Assembly: GCA_019843655.1 (NCBI GenBank)
Contig: JACDQD010000010.1
Span: 1,364,001 to 1,428,000, forward strand
Origin: Lethocerus indicus
Taxonomy: Eukaryota; Arthropoda; Insecta; Hemiptera; Belostomatidae
DNA length: 64,000 bases
Reading direction: 5' to 3'
Below are positions 12,225-23,900 of this stretch, one piece after another. The position numbers were made by a program, and so were the translations under genes. Below the pieces are notes generated by a model. It was given only the letters and a program-made list of their open reading frames with translations, had not been told where the DNA came from and made no database searches. Every line of letters starts with the position of its first letter. Within the stretch, counting starts at the first letter, position 1.

Positions 12225-15200
12225 TTCAAAGTATCATCACTCGTGCAATTTTCAGTTAGACTCGGGTTTGTCACTGTTACTGGTAGGTTACCTCATATTT
12301 GTCTGTCGAGTCCACGATCTCCTGACTGCCTTAAAGACAAAATACTTCAGCTTTGACTCCTTTTCTGATCCACAATTTTTCACGCTCGATGACTCAGTTA
12401 TACGGTCTGATATTTTAAATATATTTGTCCGCATCCATGTTCAAAGATGCAGGTCAGCAGTTAAAAGAAAACTCGAGTAAAACATTTATTTGTGTATTAC
12501 TTCGCATATTGTACTACCTTGTACAGATGCAGTAACTATTCTAGTTACTTTTTGATTGGGGTCCTTTCAACAGAGACATTGTTCAATGTGTTGTGAGGAA
12601 TCAGAACCTGTCTAGCACAAGACCAAATCGGGACGTATGAAAATTGTGCGAGTGATTATACAGCTTTTGCCTATTAAGGGCTTTTGAGCGGATTTTGGAC
12701 TTCAGCCCTGACAGTTGCAAAGAGTAGAGTTATTTTTTATATGCCATTTTTATTAATTGAAGTTATTAATATCTATATATTCGTGATATAAAAAATGTAT
12801 AAATTGTTTCTATTATAACTGAAAGAAATTTGTGTTTTTTTAGCACGATTGAATTGAAACTCCGGGGACTTGGGTAAAACTGATTGTAATATGATCCAGT
12901 TGGTCCACTGCAAGAAACCTAGTACCGTTGAAGCTACTAATATCATCTGAAATATTTATATTTATACGATTGTTATTAATTATTGATTGATGTGTTGGAT
13001 GTTTCTGGTTCCAGGCTTGGGTATAGTTCAGATTGTATGAGTGAGAGCCGTGCCAACTGCCTATTTGAATTATAAGGTCGCTAATGTCTCCCAACGGGAT
13101 TAGGTATAAGAAATATTGTTTGTTCCTCTGTTTTTAAAGACTGAGAATTTTCAGGAGATAACCGTCGTCTGTGAAATTATGACAGACATTCTTCGGCCAT
13201 TCACTGGAAAATTAAAACGGCGTCTAGTTGGGTTGGACTGGTTGAAATGTCCATAATTTCGGACTGTGCACAATTTTCGCAACTATAAGACTCTATAATC
13301 TTCTATCATATCTGAAGGTATAAACACTACCTATTACGTAGTACACGGCTATTATATGCTGCAATAATGTTTATTATTTTATCTCGATTCAACTTTATGA
13401 CCTCGGGTCATAAATACCGAAACACTGCCTGAGCTAATAAACTTGGCAAAGGTGACCAATGAAATTTCATTGTCTCCTTCGGTTCATACTTCTTATTTAT
13501 ATAAACTCGAGTAAAGACTAATAGCATGCATTATCGACGCTCAATTTATCACAATCCATGAAAGATTATTTGCCTCCATGTTCCTACACTGTGCTACTCT
13601 TCTAAAGTGGACTGAATATCGCTAATGCTAAGCATTATATTATTTGACTGAATTCTGAAAAGCTCTGGAATACCTGCTTAACACAGGGTTAAGATGATGT
13701 TAACAGAACTTGATGTCTGATAAATGGACTTTATCGAGAGAGACAAACTAAACAGCGTACTTCTTGAATCATGCGAAAATGTTTTATGACGCCAATAAGT
13801 CATAGAGTTTTCATTTCTCTTTTTAATCGAGACGCATTAATTGTTAGAGACATTCTATTATGACTGCATATCAGCTTGAGGTTGAATTTTTTTAGTCCCA
13901 AGATAGATAACAAGTTCCTTATGTAGTATGTATGTCTTTACATATAAATGTTAATCTAATGTTGTAAAGCTTTCTGAGTGATACATTCCTTCTTCTATTC
14001 ATTATTAGAGTTGTTTATTAGTTATAATGACCCAGTGTTTTATTAGTTTTATATCGTTATATATTTTGAAAGATCTAGTTAGTTTTGTGTAATTTTGAAG
14101 AAGTGGGAATTTTAAATTAAAATGGTAGAATGCTTACTTAAATGTCGATTGTATCATATCTGTGATTTCAAATACACGCTTTAATAATTGTACTTTTGTA
14201 CAAGAAATTGTAAATTGAATGTTCTGTTTCTTTGTAGAAAGTAATTTAAATGAAAAGACATCGGAAAGGTGTGTACCTGATATATTTTGATTAGGAATGC
14301 TTCACTTGTTGTCGCCATAAGTTCAACAAGTTTTCTATGTGCAGACCTAAAATACTGTGTTATTTGTCCAATTAGAGGATATTTTTATTATATAGTTGTA
14401 CTATAATGGTTAGTTGTAGTTGTATACATTCCTGCATGATGAAACTTACTTCAATTTGTTGTTTTGGGGTTCGAAGTCAAAAGATGTAACCTCTGGTTAT
14501 ATCTTATTATTACAGGAATTATTGAAAGAGAATTAAATTATATCGGTAGGAAGCAATTTGGGAACAATTTTTCGACTAAAATTTGTTTTTATCCGATATA
14601 TTATTTTTTTAATAAATTTTCCAAAGAAATAATATGGAAAATAATTATGCTCGCTGTTTCAAACAATTGTTCATTTTTATGTCTAGAGATTAATATTTTC
14701 CTAATATTGTAGAGTTTTATATTTTAATTTACTATCAAACAAGAGATGTGTTCTTTGCGATTGTACAATAGCTGGTATGTTAAGAGAAAAACTCTTTTCA
14801 TGTGCAGACTAAATAACTGATTAATTTCACATAGCTAAGTACATATCAGTGTATGTGTATGAGCATGTATTTTATATTGTAATAGTTCCTGTTTACTATG
14901 TGTACTAATGAGGAGAAAACAGAATTGGGGAAACAAAATAAACGAGCCATTCGATAGAATAGGAAGAATTAATTAACATTGGATGTTGTTATATATGTGT
15001 AAAAATATTTGCAATACAAAAAGAACCGGTTTGATAGCTATTATTCGATTATATATGTATGTGTGTTATTTAGTGATTGATATGAGTGAGAATAAAATAT
15101 TATACCAATTTTTTTTTATCCTCTTGTTTCATAGTGTTGTTTACTCGCAATGTTTGATTTTTGGTTTAATAAATAAATTGTCGCAAATTAAATTCGTGTA

Positions 15201-16320
15201 CTGTGTTGACCCAAATCGTTGATTGTAGAAAATAATAATTCGAGGTGTAATTTCAAAGATGCTCTGCTTTAAACAGATTATTTCTAGGGCTGTGTTTTCC
15301 CGAACAGATTTTTTTTTCAACAATTTTCCTAACAACTACTCATAGTACGACCGGTGAAAAACAATAATGGGATATATCGCTTTATTTTAATTGTTTTGAG
15401 ACAACGTGAAAAAGAACTTTTAACATTAAGAATTCCCGACATCCCAAATGTTCCTTACAGACGCCTGAAAAGGAAGTGGCCACGCGACCTAAATGATTAA
15501 ATAAAATGTTAATAATAATAAATAAATAAATAAATTAAATTAAAAATAAATAAATAAAAATAAAAAAATAAAAGAGGGAAACTAGTGGGTTTCTCCTCTA
15601 ATTGTAGACTATTGTAGCTAGTGATTTCATCAATGTTGCTTATAGTATAATTTTACAGTTGTAAAATAAAAAGAAAAAAGAAAAACATTAAGAAACAGAC
15701 CATACAACCAGTTCAGGATTGGATAGGGTGGTGAAGGCATGATATTGGAGGAGGCATGATGAATGTATTATATAATTATATTTTCAATATTCCCAAATAC
15801 AACTATAAATCACTGGTTTGTTCCTAATTTTTTCCATTTTTTTGGAACTGTAACGAGCGAATTTCGAGCGATTGTAATTTTGTATTAACTTTGTATACCT
15901 CCAGCGTGACGTCGGACAAGGAAGGGAACAATCCGAGCAATTCGATCTACAATTATAAAAAAATTTGCAAGAATGACGCATCGAGGATGAAATGAAACAC
16001 AGTTTGGACACTATCAATTTACAAATTTATTTATTTTCTATAAATGTACACAGGATATCGTTTGAAATGCGAATATGTGGGTTAATACTTCCCGTACGGA
16101 ATTCTGCAGTTCTATACCGTAGTATATACTGGAACTGTACATTCGACTTGAGGTTGAAGCTGTATAAATATTGAACACTCGAAGAAATAGTTAACTCGCT
16201 CAATCGCATCCGATCACGCAATTTGGGTTCACTGTACTCGTCCATTCCCTTTCTCTAGTGTTTTCCATTCCATTTAGTGTTTCAGCTAATTCAAATTTCA
16301 ATTAATCCCATGGGACCAAA
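12225..16320. other. Long AT-rich non-coding stretch downstream of the zinc-finger gene
   Basis: No convincing exon on either strand. Probably the 3' UTR of the zinc-finger gene followed by spacer. A canonical AATAAA lies at 13436-13441, and there are many other AT-rich candidates. A short A-rich simple repeat occurs at 15511-15575. Confidence 0.5.
15511..15575. repeat. AAAT-type simple repeat
   Basis: Runs of AATA/AAAT units, nearly free of G and C over about 65 bases. Confidence 0.8.
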
Positions 16321-16476
16321 ATGTCCGAGGAGACATTGATCCTCAGCAGTCTTCAGCTCAACGTTCTGCGCGTCGAGAACGTGCTCCACAATTCATTCGG
16401 TACAAAAGGTCTGATGGGGGCGGATTCGGGGTATACATATAACTCTATTTCTTCTATGAATACAAATGGAAAATGA
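16321..16476 (+). CDS. Possible short ORF or orphan first exon, 51 codons
   Basis: An ATG in good context (AAAATGTCC) opens 51 codons beginning MSEETLILSSLQLNVLRVEN. A possible splice donor (AAAAG|GTCTGA) follows 88 bases later. The first 29 residues look protein-like and use GC-richer codons than the flanks; the remainder does not. The ORF runs directly into a dispersed repeat. I found no downstream exon to pair with it before the kinesin gene. It could be an orphaned exon, a short protein or chance. Confidence 0.2.
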   Translation: MSEETLILSSLQLNVLRVENVLHNSFGTKGLMGADSGYTYNSISSMNTNGK

Positions 16477-16479
16477 GAA

Positions 16480-16615
16480 AAAACTATATACAAATAATGT
16501 CATTCCGGCCTCCGGGCCTTTCTACATATATACTTAAATATTGCGATACGTGTCTACAATATTTGTGTAATAATCGGGAACACTTATTGCAATAAAAACC
16601 CGAAGACTTCTTGGG
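16480..16615 (-). repeat. Dispersed repeat copy A, possible retroelement 3' end
   Basis: Shares an interrupted but clear alignment with 36706-36842. Both contain ATATACAAAT, a GGCC-rich pair, CTACATATA, TTAAATATT, TAATCGGGAA and a final AAACCCGAAGACTT-like end. On the minus strand the 36.7 kb copy would end in an A-rich tail, which suggests a LINE or SINE 3' end in minus orientation. The class is inferred; the repeat relationship is seen directly. Confidence 0.5.
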
Positions 16616-16639
16616 CACTTTGGTTCGAGGTCGTCGGGG

Positions 16640-17973
16640 TATTTACGCGCTTACTCGGACGAAATGATAATAGAGTGGGCCCAACAGACCGTTGTCGAAG
16701 TTGCGGCTTGATTTCAAGCGGAAATCGGTCATTAACTGTCTGTACGACCTGAAATCGATATTAGGCACGGGGCCGAATAGGAACGCGGCAATTTTTAATC
16801 GTTCAGCCAAATCCATTAGCGCAGATTGAATAGTCCACCCTCCGGTATCCTCCCATTGTCTTAAGGACCTCGGCGCAAAATAAACGTACGTCCTTCGGAC
16901 AACTTTTCCAAAATTGAAGGCGAGCACTTTCACCGACTTTCTTCGACTTTTCCACGGCCATCCACTGTCTCCGGTTAGCTGATTAAGGTCCCTCCCCCAA
17001 CCCCCACCCACCCCGGTTAGTATAACAGAAGGAACTGTATCGGTTGAATGCTAATTGTCGATACAGATGGAATTTTAAATCGGATTCCAAACCACGCTAT
17101 CAACTCGTTTCTTTGTTGTATCCCGGATATTTCCATAACGACCGGCCTCGTTTAACGAGGCGTTTTCGCATTCGTTTATTTTTCCCGTTTATTCGTCTGT
17201 TCGACGGGACGAAACGAAACGGTTCAGAAACGAATTTTCGCTTTCGAATATCGTCAATATCGAAAAATTTAATAAAATAAACGTCGCGGCAATTCGACTA
17301 TCTGTTGCGTCAAATCAACGTATACAGTTAATATTTGAATGTATATTCGAAGTTTACGCAGTGTTCAAGTTGCACAACTTGCTGTTACTTAGTGTTTCCT
17401 TGTTTGTTAGATTTATAGAAGAGTTTTTCTACTGTTGGGCTGTAATATCTTAAGGATATTTGAAATGATTCCTAATCATTTTCCCGCGTTGATAATTATC
17501 GTCTATTGGTCCGGTTTGGGGTTTTCGTTTTCAAGGCTGGTTTTTAAATTGGGTCGACGACGCGAAAACCGTGTCTCGTGTTTTTCGCCCGTGTTTCGGG
17601 AGGTCGGTCGCGAATCGGACGAAGGTTGCAGCCGAGATAAATGATTTTGTTTCCAAGGTCAAGTCTAATGTTTTGGTTCAGGCCGTATCCTGGCAACAGG
17701 CGTAAGCCCCGCCACACAACACGAAGTTCCCCACCCTGCTCGTGTGTCCCCCATTTCATTTATTCAATCCGGCACCGACTCTAATAAGTGACACGCCCCT
17801 AAGTACCCCCACAGTGTTACCCTTCAGTACCCCCCGAAGTTATCCGCGGGATATTCCAAGACATTTACTGCAGGCGGTCGAGTGAAATTCAGCGTGAAAA
17901 ATGCCCCAAGAGCCGATCTGATAGTCCTCAATTTTCGTCCTTTTCGTCCTCAAAAAAAACCGTCTCCTGCGAA
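16640..17973. other. Spacer and 5' flank of the kinesin gene
   Basis: GC content and CpG rise between about 16650 and 17960, ending at the kinesin ATG. No TATA box stands out. A 122-codon open frame on the minus strand (16643-17011) has no recognisable motif and is not called. Confidence 0.4.
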
Positions 17974-20900
17974 ATGGCGGAGAGCGTCAAAGTGATAGTG
18001 AGATGCAGGCCGATGAACGGTAGGGAAATTGCCCTCCAGTGCAAGGTAAGATATCATAGAAATACCAACATATAAGACGAAGCGACAGTTTGCGAAAAAA
18101 TATATTTCTTTATAAATATGCGTGGTATTTACACACACATCCACGCTTAGCAACTCCTCATGACCACCGGGGAAAATTCGTTACAGTACAATGTTTTAAA
18201 AATTGTTCAGGAAAATTGTTGTCCACTTTAACGTAATTGAAAGAATATTCTGCTAAAATATTCAACTTGCACAATATGCCGTTATTTTAAATAAATAATT
18301 TAAAAAAATAGTTAACGATACGCTGTAACTGTAGCAGTTGTCGGACACACTGTCCTCAGTAGAAAAATAAATTCATCAATCTGTTGATCATTTTACCAGA
18401 TCGATTAAACCTGGAATTAAAATTTGCACCGCTCCAGAAATCCAGTAACTTCAGCTTTATTCCCAGTCGGACAATTCTCAGTTTCACAGAATTTTATTCT
18501 AATATCTACAAAATATGCGGCAATTGTACAGCGGTATTTCGTGTCCAGGAAGCGATAAATGAAATTGTAAAAACGTCAACTGGGACATTGACCACTTTAA
18601 ATGTTTTCAGATAAGGGAACATGAAACTAATAAAAAATCCCGCCGCGTCATAAATTTTACTCCGGAATTTAATTTGTCCCCTTAACATGGTGGTATTAAT
18701 CTCAGTATCAATCTACAGTTGGAATATATATGTACACACACATGCACCCAGATATATAATATATTTATTAATTTAAAAAATAAAGTAATAAAAATATGCA
18801 GTTGCATGTCTTTAAAGTTTTATTTCATTAATGTAATTTTAACGATAATTGCCTTATTTTTAAATATCTGTTTTTTTGTAAAGTTTTAATTTTTGATAAG
18901 TATGTACGAAGATATGGATTATATTCTATTGCTAATATGTGATACTTTTTTACATTACGCATAAAATTATCTCCATCTATTTTTATTGTTTTGCTCTTAT
19001 ATAATTTTAATTATCCTTAGAGTTGTCCTTTTGTATAAGACATAATTTCTCCTCCTAGTAGTTCATGGTAGTTCATCGGCCCAATGACCTTCTTTCTCTG
19101 TATTCAAATGAATGCCAATTATTCATTTGGACAGCAATAGTTGAGAGTTCAGTGAACTTCTGCGGGCATTTGCATCATCAATAATACCACTATGGATAGA
19201 GGCTCCGTTCCACTCGACTATTATTGATGCAGCAATCAATGAAATTGTAAATCATCGAGAAATAAATTCTCCGATCTTATATTAATTAGTTTATTGTATT
19301 GTTACTGGATTAATTGGATTTTATATTTTATAGAGTCATACAAATTGGAATTTTCCTGAACACTGAAAAGAGGCAGTGTCTCAGGGCTCAAGGTCTCTTC
19401 TGGCTTCGTCATAGACCTTTTCTTCGCCTCTTTTCTTTTATGAGACGCGTTTTATTAGACTTTTTATAGTCGCGGTCGGCTATCCCTTTGCTGGGAATAG
19501 TTATTAATGTTGTTATTAATGTCATTTTATTTCCTGAACACTGAAAAGAGGCAGTGTCTCAGGCTCAAGGTCTCTTCTGGCTTCGTCATAGACCTTTTCT
19601 TCGCCTCTTTTCTTTTATGAGACGCGTTTTATTAGACTTTTTATAGTCGCGGTCGACTATCCCTTTGCTGGGAATAGTTATTAATGTTGTTATTAATGTC
19701 ATTTTTTTTCCTGAACACTGAAAAGAGGCAGTGTCTCAGGGCTCAAGGTCTCTTCTGGCTTCGTCATAGACCTTTTCTTGGCCTCTTTTCTTTTATGAGA
19801 CGCGTTTTATTAGACTTTTATAGTCGCGGATCCGGCTAGCCCTTGCTGGGAATAGTTATTAATGTTGTTATTAATGTCATTTTTTTTCCTGAACACTGAA
19901 AAGAGGCAGTGTCTCAGGGCTCAAGGTCTCTTCTGGCTTCGTCATAGACCTTTTCTTCGCCTCTTTTCTTTTATGAGACGCGTTTTATTAGACTTTTTAT
20001 AGTCGCGGATCGGCTATCCCTTTGCTGGGAATAGCTATTAATGTTGTTATTAATGCCATTTTTTTGTGTCCAGAATGTAGTGGAGATCGATCCGGAGAGG
20101 TGCAGTTGTTCGATAGTGAATCCTGGAGACAGTTTGGCGCCGCCGAAGACGTTCACCTTCGACGGCGTCTACTCGCCGAACTCCACCACAGAACAGATAT
20201 ACAACGAAAGCGCTTATCCCCTGGTCGAGGTAAGTCCCCCATTTAAGCCTTATATTATCATTTATTTAGTTCCTCGTCCACTAACAGTACGATACGATCC
20301 TCGGTATCCGACACTCCTCCGCCTTATCCTAGGACTTATCGGACTTTAACCCTTCGCACTCGGGACCATTCTGGATGTTGGCTACCGGCTACTCCCTGTG
20401 GTGGTTGGCCGATGTCACTGTCACTGCTATAGTTTAGGTCTAGATTTAGTCTTTCTAACGTATCTGTCGGAGCTCATCTTCACTACTACTTGTACCACGA
20501 GACTCAATCCTGTTTGAACGTTTTGCCGTTGTTCTAATAAAAAAAAAATGAATAAATCCGCGGGTCGAAAATTTCTAATTGTTATTACTAAATCTGTTAC
20601 AAAATGATATCTACCGAAAGAACTTATTTACCGAGAGAATCACTTCCGATTTTCTCACTCTTTAGATCTATCTATACGGCTCGCCGATATCTCTTTTATA
20701 TATCTTAGTGATTTTACTATATTTTGATTCGATGTCTCGCGCCACATTTCAAGAGAAAACATCGGGCGAAACATGCACGTCTCAAAATGTAATAAATTGT
20801 AATGTCCCCTCAGAGGGGACATCGGAGCGATGGGCTGGAATTACGATGTCCCAAAGAGAGGGTACAACGGAGTGCAAATGGTTAATATTGTCCTCAGTAT

Positions 20901-23900
20901 CCATCACCCGCCATTCTTCTATCGGCCCGTGGATTATTGAAGCGTCAATTCTATTCTTTTTCGTATTGCGTATCTCGCGGAAAAAAAAAATCCTCCAAAT
21001 CTTCCCTCTAAAAATGTTCGTTGAATCGATTGGTCCAGGGCGTCCTCGAGGGTTACAACAGCACGGTGTTCGCCTACGGTCAGACGGGGTGCGGCAAGAG
21101 CTTCTCGATGCAGGGCGTTCCAGATCCGCCCTCGCAGAGGGGCATCATACCAAGGGCCTTCGAGCACATATTCGAGGCGATAGCGCTCACGCAGAACGTC
21201 AAGTACCTGGTACTGGCCTCCTACCTGGAGATATACAACGAGGAGATACGCGACCTCCTCGGGGAGGACGTCAGGAGGAAGCTCGACCTCAAGGAGAACC
21301 CGGAAACCGGAGTGTACGTACAAGGTACATCGCTCGGATCACTATTTCAGTGTAATTTTTTATTCGATTTGTATCCGGTGGAATCGATGCCTAAAGGTCG
21401 ATAAATGGGCGAATATGTCCGCGACTGGAACTCGAATCATCGCCAAACAGCTTCCGGTACGACCGTAATGTTGTGGGGAAGAAAGCAACTTCCGAACACA
21501 GTGAAATTCCTGGAGGTTGTTGCCGCAACAATACGCTATCAAACCGGAAGCTGGCCGGCGATAATTTACGTACAAGGTACATCGCTCGGATCACTATTTC
21601 AGTGTAATTTTTTATTTGTATTTAGCCGGCGGAATCGATGCCTAAAGGTCGATAAATGGGCGAACGTTTCCGCGACCGGAACTCGAATCATCGCCAACTA
21701 TCTTCCGGCAGGACCGCGCAATGTCGTGGGAAGATAGCAACTTTGGAAACACGGTGAAAATCCTGGAAGTTGGCCGGCGATAATTCGATTTCTTCTACCG
21801 CCGCCCGTATTATTTCTGTTGCCAGATCTGAGTTGGCACGCGGTCGGCTGCGTCTCCGAGTGCGAGGGGCTGATGGGCCGCGGTTGGCTGCACAGGAGTA
21901 CCGGCGCCACCCTGATGAACGCCGACTCCTCCAGGAGCCATTCCATCTTCAGCGTCTGCGTCGAGATGATGATGACGGACGCCGACGCCGCCCAACCGTC
22001 CATCAGGAAGGGCAAACTCAGCCTAGTCGACCTGGCCGGCAGCGAAAGGCAAGCAAAGACCGGTGAGTTCACTTTATTATTAATAACTTTAATACTCTTC
22101 CTTTCCGGCCGTCTCCCCGGATATGACAACCGTATTAGTGCCGGATACAGACGTGATCCGCTTCCCGCATATATTGGGCTGACAACTGAGTAATTGCGCT
22201 GGGTTGGGGCGCGGGAACCTGTGGCAGTCCCAGCCAGAGACCAACCACAATCACAGTCACAGTCACAATAACCAGAAGGCGACGCAGTCCTCGGCATCCC
22301 TCAACAACTCCTGGGGCGGCTCCCCACCACGCTCAAATCACAGTTTCTGGTCGGGTAAGTTTCCCACCTACCACCACACAACTGTGCAAAAGATGTTGGA
22401 CGTACTTAAAAATATGTACAACGCCACTTGTCGGTGAATTCCGCAATTACTTAGTTGTCAACCCAATAAGTGTAGTATAAGCCAGTCGCCTTCAAATACG
22501 AGGGGAAAGGTATACTCGAAAGTTAATTAGGATCAACTATAAAGCGGTCATAAAAGCCTAATATAACGCGGTAATATACGCGATGTTTAGCGAATTCCAT
22601 TAAAATAATTATCAACTCTTCATTAAATGACCTTCGCCGTCTTATTGTATTTTGTCCTACAAATTGTCCAACTTTCCTCGGACCTATTAGATTGGAAAGG
22701 AGGAGATATTTACTAATTCTATGGGACAGGAACAAACTGATTCTATACTTTGTTGAATTGAAACAAAACTCTGTTTCTGTTATACTGCCTACCTTCTTCA
22801 TACTGACTTTTCCTCGTTCCCGAACAAAGTTGAGTAGGATTTGACGCCTGCCGCAAGCACGGTCTACTAGATGCGATGGACTAATTCATATTAGTGCGTA
22901 TAGTAGTAATAATAATAATGTAATAAAGTAATGTTTGTGCGATTTAGGTGCGGCGGGTGAGCGACTGAAGGAAGCGAGCAAAATCAACCTTTCTCTGTCC
23001 GCGTTGGGAAATGTTATATCGGCCCTGGTCGACGGTAAGGCCAGGCACATACCCTACAGGGATTCCAAACTCACCAGGCTGCTACAGGTACCCCAACCCA
23101 CTGTTAATATAGTCCGAAAATCGGTCTGGCGAAAGACCGAGTAAGCGAGAGGAAATTATATATTTAAAAAGGCCAATGATATCGGGTCGGCAACTAAATA
23201 ATTGCGGATTCTTCTCATCTTTGGGTGTGTGCGCACCCGTTTATGTTTTCGGTACGCACGACGAATATTTGGGGCGTGTAGTAAACATTTCAGAATACTC
23301 TACAATAGGTTTGAAGATGTAAACCCGCAATGACTTAGTTGCCGACCCGATATTATTATTTTTAATTGGACCGAGTTCGATATTGTGTTCGGAGATTTTT
23401 TTTTCAGCGAGAAAAGCGGTAGTGGAAACTTTTTAAAATGGACAATAGAACGTTTCTGGTGGTTAACAGAATGAAACGCCACGCTAAACTGAAAATGGCG
23501 CCTGCTGTTTTTTAGATACTACGCCCGCAACACACGCGTTGCGTTTAGTATCATGAGCGCCTTCTTTCAGACCGATCGCTCTGTGTATATTTAACTATCC
23601 CAACTTTACTAGAAAAGACCGAACCAGCGAGAGGATATCAGTTTATTCTTTTAGTTAATACGAAGATAGTCATTTTTTCGAACCGTATTAAAATAATTGT
23701 CAACTCTTTAGTAGGACCCTCGGATTGAACGTGTGAAACGCCCATTGTCTGCAATTTTGTTTGCAAATTGTCTAACCGCCCTCAAACTTTTTAAAACGAA
23801 CAATAGAACGTTTCCGGTAGTTGAGGAAATTTAAACGCCGGTCAACAGATTGAAACGCCACGATAAACTAAAGAAGGCGCCTGCTGTTTTTTAGATACTA

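Noticed and set aside
16643..17011. Minus-strand 122-codon frame
   Set aside because: No recognisable motif, no supporting exons, in GC-richer 5' flank of the kinesin; kept only as a note.
22523..22801. Minus-strand frame in kinesin intron 4
   Set aside because: No similarity recognised; AT-rich intron sequence between the captured exon element and exon 5.
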